The notes under the pieces: model-generated
What the model saw: only the letters and a program-made list of their open reading frames with translations
The model's database searches: none
Told to the model about the DNA's origin: nothing
Made by a program: the position numbers and the translations under genes
Source of the DNA: Oncomelania hupensis
Taxonomy: Eukaryota; Mollusca; Gastropoda; Littorinimorpha; Pomatiopsidae
Direction of reading: 5' to 3'
NCBI GenBank assembly: GCA_036898135.1
Contig: CM072527.1
Span: forward strand, 27,164,544 to 27,228,543
DNA length: 64,000 nucleotides
Shown here: positions 54,700 to 64,000 of the stretch, piece after piece
Layout of the letters: the number at the start of each line of letters is the position of its first letter
Numbering within the stretch: the stretch's first letter is position 1

Positions 54700-55140
54700 G
54701 AAATTAGTGTTATATTTGTCAAAAACAACAAAGACCTTGCAATGACCTTGACCCTGTGACTTTGACCTTCACATGACCTTTGAGGTTCATGTATTATCAA
54801 ATTATAAACCAATGTTGATGTATATTCCACTGTACAACCACAAAATTTGACATTTTTCATAAGGCCTAAAATGATCTTGACCTTCAAGATCAACATAAAA
54901 TCTTAACATATATAAAAGATCAATCTAAGATCTCTACATGCACGTTTGGACTTTTTTATTTCTCATAGTTTGTGTCAAGGTCACTTCAAAGAACCCATGT
55001 AATCTGAATTTGGAAAGCCCTAGTGACCCTGATCTTGAAGTGAGGCTGACCAAACTTGCATGGTTGGTGTGTCTCATTAATATCTTTCATGCGTCAAAGA
55101 GTCATAAGTCCTTTATTAATAACTTGTGAAAAATGTGAAT
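54700..55140. repeat. Dispersed repeat with TGACCTTGACC motifs, copy 3
   Basis: Contains 'atgaccttgaccctgtgact', 'aaggcctaaaatgatc' and 'gtgtcaaggtcacttcaaa', in the same order as copies 1 and 2. Confidence 0.8.
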
Positions 55141-55194
55141 GTTTAATATATATGTGTTCAAAATACCTTTTACTTTCAAATGTGTTCTTAAATA

Positions 55195-56742
55195 TACTAC
55201 TCAAAATAATACAAGGGCCACTTGGACATATGGGTCTCTCTTTAAATCAGAAACATGAATTCAATTTATGAGTTCATCATATTTTATTGCAATCATTTCT
55301 GCATCAATAACAAAAACGATTTTAGACATCAGTCGCTTAAAATTCGAGTAAATTCAATTTAACTGGACACTTTACTCCTGTTTTCCTACTCCTTCGGATG
55401 AGAGTATAAACCGAGGTCTAGTCTGTATCGCATACATTCCATCATAACGGACTTTAAAGATCCTGACGCTCATGTCCTAGACGGGTGAGTGCCGGTGACA
55501 AGAAAACACCCAGCATGCACCTAGGTCCTTCTCCCCCATCCCTGGCTGCCCAGGATTGTGCTCAGTTGTCCGGGCGTCAGACCATGCGCCCAAAGGCTGC
55601 GGGTGGGCGTCTCGGGCGCCTTGAGTTAGATCCTGTATCGGCCAGCGCTTTGAGCAGCTCTTGAGCTGGAAAAGCGCTATATAAGAACGATTAAATAAAT
55701 AAATAAATAAATAAATACCCCTCATTTACAAAATCAAAACTTTAGAAACCAAAAATCTATAGAGTCAGTATCAGGTGTGGCCACCGTTTGCATCAATGCA
55801 GTCTTGGCATCGTTGTCTCATGGACCGTATACGGTTATGGAGGATGTTTCCTTGGATAGCCAACCACTCTTGCTGGAGAACTTGGGCCAGAACTTCAAGG
55901 TTAGCTCCTGGAGGGAGGTTTGCCCGTGTCTGTCGACCCAAGACATCCCACAGATGTTCTAAGGGGTTCAAATCGGGTGATCGAGCCGGCCAATCCATCC
56001 TTATGACGTGCTGTTGCTGCAGGAAGTCATTGACGATACGCGCTCGGTGGGGTTTGGCATTATCGTCCTGTAGTATGGCACCTTCCCCAATGGCCCGCAG
56101 AGCTGGGAGAACCCTAGGTTGTAGGACGTCATCCCTGTAGCCAATACCGTTTAAGTTGCCATGAATTTGGAGCAGGGGTGTTCTGAAGTTTAATGCGAAG
56201 CCACCCCACATCATGACAGATCCACCACCAAAGCGGCCATGCTCGCGCACCGTCGCATCAGCAAAACGCTCCCGTGGACGCCTCCAAACATTCACTCGAC
56301 GGTCGTTGAAAGACAAGGAGAACCGAGACTCGTCTGTAAAGAGCACCCTTGACCAATGTTGCCTAGTCCACACCAACTGACGCCGAGCCCAGGCCAAATG
56401 CGCTGCACGGTGAGCTGGGGTGAGCAAAGGCCGTACTGCTGGTCGTCTTGATCGCAGGTTTGCCTCGTGTAGACGGTTGCGAATTGTCTGGTCGCTGACG
56501 TTAACATTGCTGGCTGTGTGAAGCTGTCTTCTGATGGTGTTTGCTGTAGCGGACCTCATCCTCAGAGCTGACAGGGTGATGAAATGGTCTTGTCTTGCAG
56601 TGGTAACGCGGGGGCGTCCGGACCTTCTTGGTTCTTGGACGCTTCCAGTGTTGTTAAAGCGCTCCCGCAGCCTTTGGACAACGCACCTAACAGAGCCTTT
56701 CCATTCTGGACCATAGATGTATTTCAATTTCTGTTTGAGTAG
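55195..56742 (-). mobile_element. Tc1-like transposon, tentative limits
   Basis: Both proposed ends share only about 10 bp (ACTACTCAAA) in inverted orientation. The interior holds the transposase. Another SINE-like segment (55480-55720) lies between the left end and the stop codon. Confidence 0.45.
55480..55720 (+). mobile_element. SINE with (AAAT)n tail
   Basis: The 3' part 'cagcgctttgagcagctctt' and 'gctatataagaacg' is followed by AAAT repeats (55695-55720). The tail resembles those at about 11080 and 30110-30165. Confidence 0.7.
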
Positions 56743-56781
56743 TGAAACAAAAAAATGGTTACACCCTACACTTTGTTGCAA
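55771..56781 (-). CDS. Tc1-like transposase with altered N-terminus (336 codons open)
   Basis: DDE transposase of the Tc1/mariner group. The second DNA-binding region is present (GRPRVTTARQDHFITLSALR, SDQTIRNRLHEANLRSRRPA). The catalytic motifs are VLFTDESRF, QDDNAKPHRA and SPDLNPLEHLWDVLGR, that is D, D and E with Tc1-type spacing. The frame is open to the stop at 55771. The first helix-turn-helix seems mostly missing: codons 1-25 do not resemble Tc1 proteins and run past a short sequence (ACTACTCAAA) also found at the left end (55197), which may mark the element end at about 56742. If so, this is a 5'-deleted copy. Confidence 0.85.
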   Translation of the reverse strand: MQQSVGCNHFFVSLLKQKLKYIYGPEWKGSVRCVVQRLRERFNNTGSVQEPRRSGRPRVTTARQDHFITLSALRMRSATANTIRRQLHTASNVNVSDQTIRNRLHEANLRSRRPAVRPLLTPAHRAAHLAWARRQLVWTRQHWSRVLFTDESRFSLSFNDRRVNVWRRPRERFADATVREHGRFGGGSVMMWGGFALNFRTPLLQIHGNLNGIGYRDDVLQPRVLPALRAIGEGAILQDDNAKPHRARIVNDFLQQQHVIRMDWPARSPDLNPLEHLWDVLGRQTRANLPPGANLEVLAQVLQQEWLAIQGNILHNRIRSMRQRCQDCIDANGGHT

Positions 56782-56784
56782 CCA

Positions 56785-57628
56785 AGCATAATAATAAGGT
56801 GTCCTTTACACGAGTTACTCAGCAGATGTATTATTTATGAGATATTCAGTCTTATTCCATTCCCCTTTGTGTCTCAATGTATACTGATATCAGGCCAACT
56901 AGTCCTAACAATAACCCCATAATGCCAGATGTCAGGATGAGCAGCTATTTAAAGTAGATCTGTGCTGGAGACTAAACTTCTTTTTCGAGGTGGGCGTCTA
57001 ACCATCGTATGAAGGCAACTCTTGTGTTTCTGATGAGCTGAGCTGAACTGATGTAGCCAATGTAATCAGATTTTAAGTAATAAATGGCAGGGTTCCCATA
57101 AACAAAATTCATTATGTAACCCTGTGTAAATATTAGAAGGCCAGGACAGTTCCCACTAACTGACTGACTGCAAACATTTATAAATTAGAGACAGAGAGAG
57201 AGGGAGGGAGAGCTAGTTGGAACTAGAACAGTAGAAGTAATTAAATGTATATTATAATAGTGAGTTATTCTCAAGGTAGGTCTTACTTTTGGTTAGCAGA
57301 AAGAAATTAGTCCCTTGTATTTTGGAAGTCAGCAGAGAAGAAATTCTTACTTCGTTGCTTCATTTTTTTCAGGAGTGATACTTATAGTTGTTTTTCCAGA
57401 ATATTTAAAATAGTAGTGAAGTAAATAATATAGTGTTAGATAACAAGAGATGAATAATTATAGAGTTAAAGTAATTTAGCATGTATAAATTTGAGTAAGT
57501 TCATTTGTTGTAAATATGTTTAATGAAAATTAAAGAGACTTGTAATTTGGAAGTCAGCAGAGAAAGTAATTCTTACTTTGTTGCTTCATTTTTTCAGGTC
57601 TTCTGTGTGTTCTCCTCTGTCCCATCCT
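56785..57628. other. Non-coding DNA with 55-bp direct repeat
   Basis: 'ttggaagtcagcagagaa...ttgcttcattttttcagg' occurs at about 57328-57373 and 57547-57598. Nothing else recognised. Confidence 0.55.
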
Positions 57629-59549
57629 TGTCACGGACCGGTTTTATACTATTTCGGTCCGATGACGTTTTTGTGTGTTGTAGTATCTTCCTGTGTGAAG
57701 ACATAGATGTTAATATTTTTTATTGAAAACTGAATGCTGATTGGCTGAGTTAGTCATGTGACGATTCACCAATCGCATTCAAATGTGAAGGCAGTCTCTT
57801 CTTGTGTGTACGACAAGGTGGTTGTGTTTGTACTTCTGGCAGCTACGTCTGCAGGTATATATTTATTGGTTTATCATTGAAGTATTGTATTATGAAACGT
57901 AAGAATATTTAACCATGATTATATTCTACTTATTGTAGAATAAGAATTAACAATGAATAATTTTGATATTAGTATGAAGGATGGATTAGGGTGATGGAGA
58001 TGGTGGATCGTTGTATATTATTTTTGAGTAACGAATTGAAATTGGATTAGTATTTGATTTGAGGTTGAAACATCAACTTGCAATGTATAGCATTATATTT
58101 ATTTGTGTGAATGAAAGTAGTCAGCGTCAAGGTGTAATAATTAGTGTTATAATTAGAGTTACAATTTTTGCGTATGTGTGAACTGTGTTCGACACATATG
58201 AGATTTGAATTATTATATTGCTGGTCTGGTCCTGTCGCAGAGAGGAGAGAAAGGTATATGTGGTAATACAGAGAAGTCTATGTATCAAGATATTTAGTGG
58301 GGAAAAACTTGTATGTTTTCAGAAGTCTCCGGCTGAGGGGCCTCGAGGCAAAGAGAGAGAAAGAAGAATGAGAGTAAGCAGAAGAAGAAGAGAAAGAGAA
58401 AGAGAAAGAGAATGAGAAAGAAGAAGTAAAGGAGGAAGGAGAAGAAGTCGTGAAGAAGAAGAAGAAGAAGAAGAAGAAGAAGAAGAAGAAGAAGAAGAAG
58501 AAGAAGAAGAAGAAGAAGAAGAAGAAGAAGAAGAAGAAGAGGATATCACAAGAGAAGAGCCAAAGAAGACGAGAAGGCGAAGAAGAGGGAGAAGAGGAAG
58601 GAGAAGAAGACGGAGGAGACGAAGGGGCCAGAGAAGAAGCCAAAGAAGAAGACGAAGAAGAAGACGAGAGCAGCAACCCCTGCTACATCAGCAACCACTG
58701 CTACATCAGCAACCACTGCTACATCAGCAGCAGCAGCAACCACTGCTACATCAGCAACCACTGCTACATCAGCAGCAGCAGCAACCACTGCTACATCATC
58801 AGCAGCAGCAACCACTGCTACATCAGCGGCAGTAGCAACCACTGCTGCATCATCAGCAGCAGTAACCACGGCCACATTAGCAACAGCGGCCACAGCGGTG
58901 ACAGCGGCCACAGCAGCAGTAGCAGCGACAGCGGCTGGGGAGAATTATTGAAGGAGGTGAAGAGAGGAGACAGATAGAGATAAGGATGAGGAGACATTGA
59001 AAGGAACGAAGGAAATATTCATGGACAGAGACAGAGGATTCAGAACAAAGGAAAGACATAGCGATTCATAGCCTCCGTGAAACTCTGGGGAATAACTCTC
59101 TCTGTCGACGGGACTGGGACCTCTTTGGTGTTATTGTGACTAGTGACACTTGGATTAACTGACCAGATCGATATTGGTTTATTGTGACTGGTGACAGTTG
59201 GATTTTCTGACTGAGAATTATTTGTGGGTTTGTGAGATCAGTGTACAATCTCCCGGATTATTTCCTTGGAACTTTATGTGTTTGATTTGTGAATGATATA
59301 TATTAATTCACGGATTGTTTCTACAAAGTACGTGAGTACCAAAACTATATATATACATATTTTTCCATATTATTGATTGGGTGGTTTGTACTGATGTAAA
59401 CTTTGTTGATTCTTGTTTATTTTTCTAGTAATAGAAGGGGGTGTGACAGCAAAAGAAGTTTTGAGAGTTAGGAAGTGTGAGACGGGCGAACACGCAGAAT
59501 ATTCACGCACGCATACACGCAATTCTTGATAATAACCCCTTTCGTTACA
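57629..59549 (+). repeat. Left LTR (about 1.92 kb, TG...CA)
   Basis: It starts TGTCACGG and ends GTTACA. It contains a GAA array (58443-58540) and an 18-27-bp tandem repeat 'tacatcagcaaccactgc' (58683-58850). The open frames in it are repeat artefacts. Confidence 0.9.
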
Positions 59550-59568
59550 GTGGTGACCCTGAAACCCG
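59550..59568 (+). promoter_or_regulatory. Primer-binding-site candidate
   Basis: TGGTGACCCTGAAACCC begins one base after the LTR end, the usual place and form of a tRNA 3'-end complement. The tRNA was not determined. Confidence 0.6.
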
Positions 59569-60637
59569 TAGTTAGTTAGTGGGAGTTAGATTATTAAATA
59601 ATCTTAGTGGGAGTTTATATTGTGGGAGTTAATTGAATAAGTTGAACAGTAAAAGGGTTTTGTATAAATTTTGGGCAGGTAACTTTGGTGTGCTAACTTT
59701 GGTGTACAAGTGTGTACTGTGTAACTGATTTGTTAAATTGTTGTTCCATTTCTTTTTGGGTAGGATGTTGTTGTTTATATAGATTATACCCCGTCTCCGA
59801 TTCTTTCCTTACGGGTCTGATTCCTTGTATAGTTCTGGGATCAGAAAGGGCTTAGATTCATTTTTCTTCCTGTTGTATATATATTGCTAATTCTAGTTCA
59901 GCTTTTCAGTATTGTTTTGTTTTCTTTCTATACTTATTAGGATCCTGTCTTGTATAGTTATAGTTGTCACATCCCTATTTTAGTTGTGTAGGTGTTTAGG
60001 ATTTATTTTTGGCATTTTAACGGAACTTCCGGTGTTTTCTAGCCGAAGTGGAACTTAGTTGTTTTCTATTGATTTCTTGGATTCTATTGTACCGATATTA
60101 GTTTAGAATTTTAGTTCTCTCTTTGTTGTGTTGTGGTTGTTGTTGTTGTTTGTTATTTAGTATAGGGTTTCATTATTATTATTATTTGTTTTGTTTTGTT
60201 TTGTTTTGTTTTCATTTCAAAACAAATTACTTATAAAATTTCACTTGTCATAATTTAGATTTAAATATTTTCTCATGCTTGCTTGTACTTAGACTGAATA
60301 TAATCTAAACATTGTTGTCTTTTCTTTTATGGTATGTTAAACTGTTATGGTATGTTAAACTTGAACTTGCATTGATTTCGAAATAATTTCCTTTTGCCAA
60401 ACTTGAACTTGCTTTGATTTCGAAATAATTTCCTTTTGCCAAACTTGAACTTGCTTTGATTTTTGAATTATTTTCTTTTGTCAAACGTGAATTTGCTTTT
60501 GATTTTTTGTAATAATTCTGGCCTTGTGGAACTTGGGAAAATAATTTTTGACTTGTATAACTTAAAGTTATTTGCTGAATTGTCACTTGCATTGTCTTAC
60601 TTTTAGTAAATTATTTTTCTTTTGAATTCAACTGATC
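59569..60637 (+). other. LTR element 5' leader
   Basis: 1.07 kb between primer site and gag start. It includes three copies of a 42-bp unit ('gatttcgaaataatttcctt', 'ttgccaaacttgaacttg') at about 60350-60490. Confidence 0.7.
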
Positions 60638-62662
60638 ATGGCTTCTGCTGAGGAATATGATACTTTATTTAATTCATTCTTGACTCAAGCCCAGAAGTTA
60701 GGTTTGTCTGACGAAAAGTTACAGCAATACATTGAGCAGTGTTTTCAGAGACATGATAGGTCCAAGGAAAGAGAACAAGAAAAGGTTAAACAGGAACAAG
60801 ATGCTAAAAGGGAGGAAAAACGATTGCAGTTAGAACAGGATGCTAAAAGATTAGAACAGGAAAGAGAGGAAAAACGATTTCAGTTAGAACAGAATGCTAA
60901 AAGAGAAGAACAGGAGAGAGAGGAAAGGAAATTGAAGATGGATTATCAGATGGAACTTGACAGAGAAAGCCTTAAGCTAAAGGGAAAAGAAATTGAGCTT
61001 CAGTTGAAACAGGCTGAACTGCAGAGCGATACCACTACACCTAGGACTCGAAGCAATAACCCTTCGTTTCCGAAGTTGCCCCAACTACCTGTTTTCAAAG
61101 AAGATAGGGATGACATTGATTCTTTTTTGTACCGATTTGAAGCGCATGCTAAAGCTCTTAATTATGATAGCAGTAAATGGGTTGTTTACTTAACTGCATT
61201 GCTACAAGGCCCGGCTTTAGCTGTGTATCATTCTTTGTCTGCTACCGGTACAGTTTCATATGATGATCTTAAGCAAGAACTTCTTAAGAAATTTCAGTGC
61301 ACTGCAGATGGATTCAGAGAAAAATTCAGATCAGTTAGGCCTGAAGTGGGGGAAAGTTTTGTAACTTTTTCAAAGCGTTTTTCTCACTTGTTGGAAAGAT
61401 GGATCCAACTATCAGATTGTGAAAAGACTTTTGATGGACTATGGAATCTGATTTTGTGTGAGCAGTTTATTGCTTCTGTTTCGAGAGATCTCGCCGTGTT
61501 TTTGAAAGAAAGAAATTTGACAAAATTCGCGGCTTTGATAGACAGTGCTGAAGCATTTCGCATGGCTCACCCGGAGAAGAAACTGGCACGGAAGTCGGAT
61601 GACTCGATTTTTGCATCCGCGTCGATTTCTCAGAATGTTCCCACTCAGAATCAATTTCGTGGGACTGGCCAAAGATGGAATAATTTCCGGGGATCGGGAT
61701 TTCGTGGCTCTCCGCGTGGAAACTACCAACCCGCAGGTCCTACTCCAAATAGGGGTTTTGCAAATCAGGCCATGAATACCCAACAGGGTGCTCAAAACAA
61801 TCAGGTTCCTCGTGGACGTGGAAATACCTATTCTAGACCTGGTTCTCGTTTTTCAGGTAGTCCTCCTCTCAATAAAAGACAGAATAGACAGGACATAGTT
61901 TGCTATTGTTGTGGGGGTGCAGGTCACATAGCTGCATGGTGTCCTTCTGCTTGTGGCAATGGATACCCAGAGTCTCAAGATACGGAAAGTGGTTCTCAGA
62001 CATACCAGAACCCTCCAGTTAACACTCAGTCAGCCTTAGTCGCGGAAGTGATTTGCTCAGTTGGCGATGAAAACTGTGGTCAGCCCAAGCTAGTGTCAGG
62101 TACCGTAAATGGCCTCAAAGCAAGTGTGCTCAGAGACACAGGTGCTACTATCTGTGGAGTTCGCAAGAGACTGGTTTCGCACGACCAGTACACTGGCAAA
62201 GAGGGTAAATGTTTGACATTCGGCGGAAACATTGAGGAATTTCCGTTGGCCAAAGTGCCTGTTGACACTCCGTTTTTCTCTGGCACTGTGTTGTGTTGTG
62301 TCATTGATCAACCAGTGGCCGATTTGATAGTAGGGAATTTACCAGGTGTGTCCGACCCTTTTTCGGGTGCTACCACACTCATCCAAGATCAAGGTCAAAT
62401 TCCACCGGTTCCTTTAGACAAGATGCCGACTCATTCAGACTCATTCAAACGGGTTACAGTTGATTTAGTAGAACCGATTTTTCCGCCGCCTGAGGAAGGT
62501 CACAGATGCATACTCAGCATCATTGATATGGTAACACGTTACCCTGACACTATTCAGCTTAAACTCGTCAAAAGCAAGATCCTAGAATCTTGCAAACTTG
62601 CTCAAGAATACTTCAAAACAGTTGTAACCAAAACCAGTCACTATCATCAGGGTATTCCATAG
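60638..62662 (+). CDS. gag-protease polyprotein fused to integrase stub (674 aa)
   Basis: Retrotransposon structural and processing protein. Coiled-coil region rich in E, K, R and Q (about 43-128). A SCAN/retrotransposon-gag-like capsid region follows (about 143-312; YRFEAHAKALNYD, LLKKFQ, FVTFSKRFSHLLERW, CEQFIASVSRDL). A glycine/asparagine/arginine-rich basic stretch comes next (338-413), then a zinc knuckle C422-x2-C425-x4-H430-x4-C435. The aspartic protease has the active site DTGA (500-503). From about residue 590 the frame continues directly into integrase-like sequence (KMPTHSDSFKRVTVDLVEP, IIDMVTRYPDTIQLKLV), where D609 is the first catalytic aspartate. It stops after 80 residues, so RT, RNase H and most of integrase are missing. 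The ATG at 60638 begins the only long frame. Confidence 0.9.
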   Translation: MASAEEYDTLFNSFLTQAQKLGLSDEKLQQYIEQCFQRHDRSKEREQEKVKQEQDAKREEKRLQLEQDAKRLEQEREEKRFQLEQNAKREEQEREERKLKMDYQMELDRESLKLKGKEIELQLKQAELQSDTTTPRTRSNNPSFPKLPQLPVFKEDRDDIDSFLYRFEAHAKALNYDSSKWVVYLTALLQGPALAVYHSLSATGTVSYDDLKQELLKKFQCTADGFREKFRSVRPEVGESFVTFSKRFSHLLERWIQLSDCEKTFDGLWNLILCEQFIASVSRDLAVFLKERNLTKFAALIDSAEAFRMAHPEKKLARKSDDSIFASASISQNVPTQNQFRGTGQRWNNFRGSGFRGSPRGNYQPAGPTPNRGFANQAMNTQQGAQNNQVPRGRGNTYSRPGSRFSGSPPLNKRQNRQDIVCYCCGGAGHIAAWCPSACGNGYPESQDTESGSQTYQNPPVNTQSALVAEVICSVGDENCGQPKLVSGTVNGLKASVLRDTGATICGVRKRLVSHDQYTGKEGKCLTFGGNIEEFPLAKVPVDTPFFSGTVLCCVIDQPVADLIVGNLPGVSDPFSGATTLIQDQGQIPPVPLDKMPTHSDSFKRVTVDLVEPIFPPPEEGHRCILSIIDMVTRYPDTIQLKLVKSKILESCKLAQEYFKTVVTKTSHYHQGIP

Positions 62663-62988
62663 CATTTGTGAAAAATGAACATGCTTTGTGTATTTTTCTG
62701 CTATTGTATATTTTATGCTTCAAATTAATTTGAATACTGTAAAATAGTCTGTTATGTACCTTTTGATTTTTAATTTCACTGTATCACGATAACATGCTTG
62801 GACTTGAACTACATATCATGTATGTCTATTGCGCTTTGGGTGATTGCTTAATACAATATGTTTATGTTTAAGATAAGTGCTAATGACCAGTTATTCTCTT
62901 TTTGCTTCTTGTACAGTTTAGATGGACATAATTGTAGTAATTTTTTCTTTCTGATAAAATTCAGAAAACTCGGGCGTTTTCTTTTTGC
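62663..62988 (+). other. LTR element 3' untranslated region
   Basis: A/T-rich non-coding sequence between the truncated integrase stub and the polypurine tract. No envelope-like frame. Confidence 0.6.
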
Positions 62989-62989
62989 A

Positions 62990-63001
62990 GGAAGGGGGTA
63001 T
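62990..63001 (+). promoter_or_regulatory. Polypurine tract
   Basis: AGGAAGGGGGTAT-like purine run directly before the right LTR. Confidence 0.75.
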
Positions 63002-64000
63002 TGTCACGGACCGGTTTTATACTATTTCGGTCCGATGACGTTTTTGTGTGTTGTAGTATCTTCCTGTGTGAAGACATAGATGTTAATATTTTTTATTGAA
63101 AACTGAATGCTGATTGGCTGAGTTAGTCATGTGACGATTCACCAATCGCATTCAAATGTGAAGGCAGTCTCTTCTTGTGTGTACGACAAGGTGGTTGTGT
63201 TTGTACTTCTGGCAGCTACGTCTGCAGGTATATATTTATTGGTTTATCATTGAAGTATTGTATTATGAAACGTAAGAATATTTAACCATGATTATATTCT
63301 ACTTATTGTAGAATAAGAATTAACAATGAATAATTTTGATATTAGTATGAAGGATGGATTAGGGTGATGGAGATGGTGGATCGTTGTATATTATTTTTGA
63401 GTAACGAATTGAAATTGGATTAGTATTTGATTTGAGGTTGAAACATCAACTTGCAATGTATAGCATTATATTTATTTGTGTGAATGAAAGTAGTCAGCGT
63501 CAAGGTGTAATAATTAGTGTTATAATTAGAGTTACAATTTTTGCGTATGTGTGAACTGTGTTCGACACATATGAGATTTGAATTATTATATTGCTGGTCT
63601 GGTCCTGTCGCAGAGAGGAGAGAAAGGTATATGTGGTAATACAGAGAAGTCTATGTATCAAGATATTTAGTGGGGAAAAACTTGTATGTTTTCAGAAGTC
63701 TCCGGCTGAGGGGCCTCGAGGCAAAGAGAGAGAAAGAAGAATGAGAGTAAGCAGAAGAAGAAGAGAAAGAGAAAGAGAAAGAGAATGAGAAAGAAGAAGT
63801 AAAGGAGAAGGAGAAGAAGTCGTGAAGAAGAAGAAGAAGAAGAAGAAGAAGAAGAAGAAGAAGAAGAAGAAGAAGAAGAAGAAGAAGAAGAAGAAGAAGA
63901 AGAAGAAGAAGAAGAGGATATCACAAGAGAAGAGCCAAAGAAGACGAGAAGGCGAAGAAGAGGGAGAAGAGGAAGGAGAAGAAGACGGAGGAGACGAAGG
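63002..64000 (+). repeat. Right LTR, first 999 bp
   Basis: Aligns base for base with 57629 onward. The visible differences are a 4-bp deletion near 63806 ('ggaggaagg' becomes 'ggagaagg'-like) and a longer GAA array. Confidence 0.92.

Larger units (their letters stand above)
57629..64000 (+). mobile_element. LTR retrotransposon (Ty3/Gypsy-type), internally deleted, right LTR cut by window end
   Basis: Two long direct repeats starting TGTCACGGACCGGTTTTATA (57629 and 63002) enclose a primer-binding-site-like region, a gag-protease frame and a polypurine tract. The right LTR matches the left over all 999 visible bases apart from a 4-bp indel and a length change in the GAA array, so insertion is recent. 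Reverse transcriptase and RNase H are absent. Confidence 0.93.

Noticed and set aside
58443..58980. Lysine- and tyrosine/isoleucine/serine-repeat frames in the left LTR
   Set aside because: They come from GAA and 'tacatcagcaaccactgc' repeats.

Overview
This is repeat-rich eukaryotic DNA with spliced genes. Several things suggest an invertebrate, most likely a mollusc: long trinucleotide microsatellites, several non-LTR and SINE families with clean target-site duplications, an LTR retrotransposon, Tc1/mariner remnants and a Polinton/Maverick. The species cannot be told from the sequence. Most long open frames here are microsatellite or simple-repeat artefacts and are not annotated.

Positions 5-31403 (+) hold the 3' part of a host gene that I assembled from 13 exons whose phases all agree (1749 bp, 582 codons plus stop). 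The product resembles the C-terminal half of CEMIP/TMEM2-type cell-surface hyaluronidases, followed by a C-terminal thrombospondin type 1 repeat. Its introns hold microsatellites, LINE and SINE copies, a 580-bp retroposon family (three copies in the window), a MITE and, in the intron between 10226 and 24968, a 13.5-kb Polinton.

The Polinton (11307-24797) has diverged terminal inverted repeats of about 160 bp and a 5-bp flanking duplication (CATAT). It encodes a retroviral-type integrase, a packaging ATPase, a probable double-jelly-roll major capsid protein, a penton-like candidate, a protein-primed-type DNA polymerase B that lacks its N-terminus, and seven small or uncharacterised proteins, many with membrane segments. 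Genes are packed back to back. Almost every start codon is preceded by an AT-rich TATWTTAAAAATG-like motif, which looks like a virus-style promoter. No protease was recognised.

From 31.6 to 34.2 kb there is a broken mariner, a foldback element and simple repeats. From about 46.3 down to 34.3 kb on the minus strand I see a second, unidentified spliced gene. It has three homologous 120-bp exons of identical phase, a short candidate exon, and a 3' part with a proline-rich terminal exon. Interspersed are a 5S-rRNA-derived SINE, repeats rich in TGACCTTGACCTT motifs, a 20-bp satellite with nested insertions, and microsatellites.

From 47 to 57 kb there are LINE fragments of several clades, minisatellites, a retroposon copy, a SINE and a Tc1-like transposase. 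From 57629 to the window end lies a long-LTR retrotransposon. Its two LTRs are nearly identical, and it carries a single open gag-protease frame fused to an integrase stub, with reverse transcriptase and RNase H deleted.
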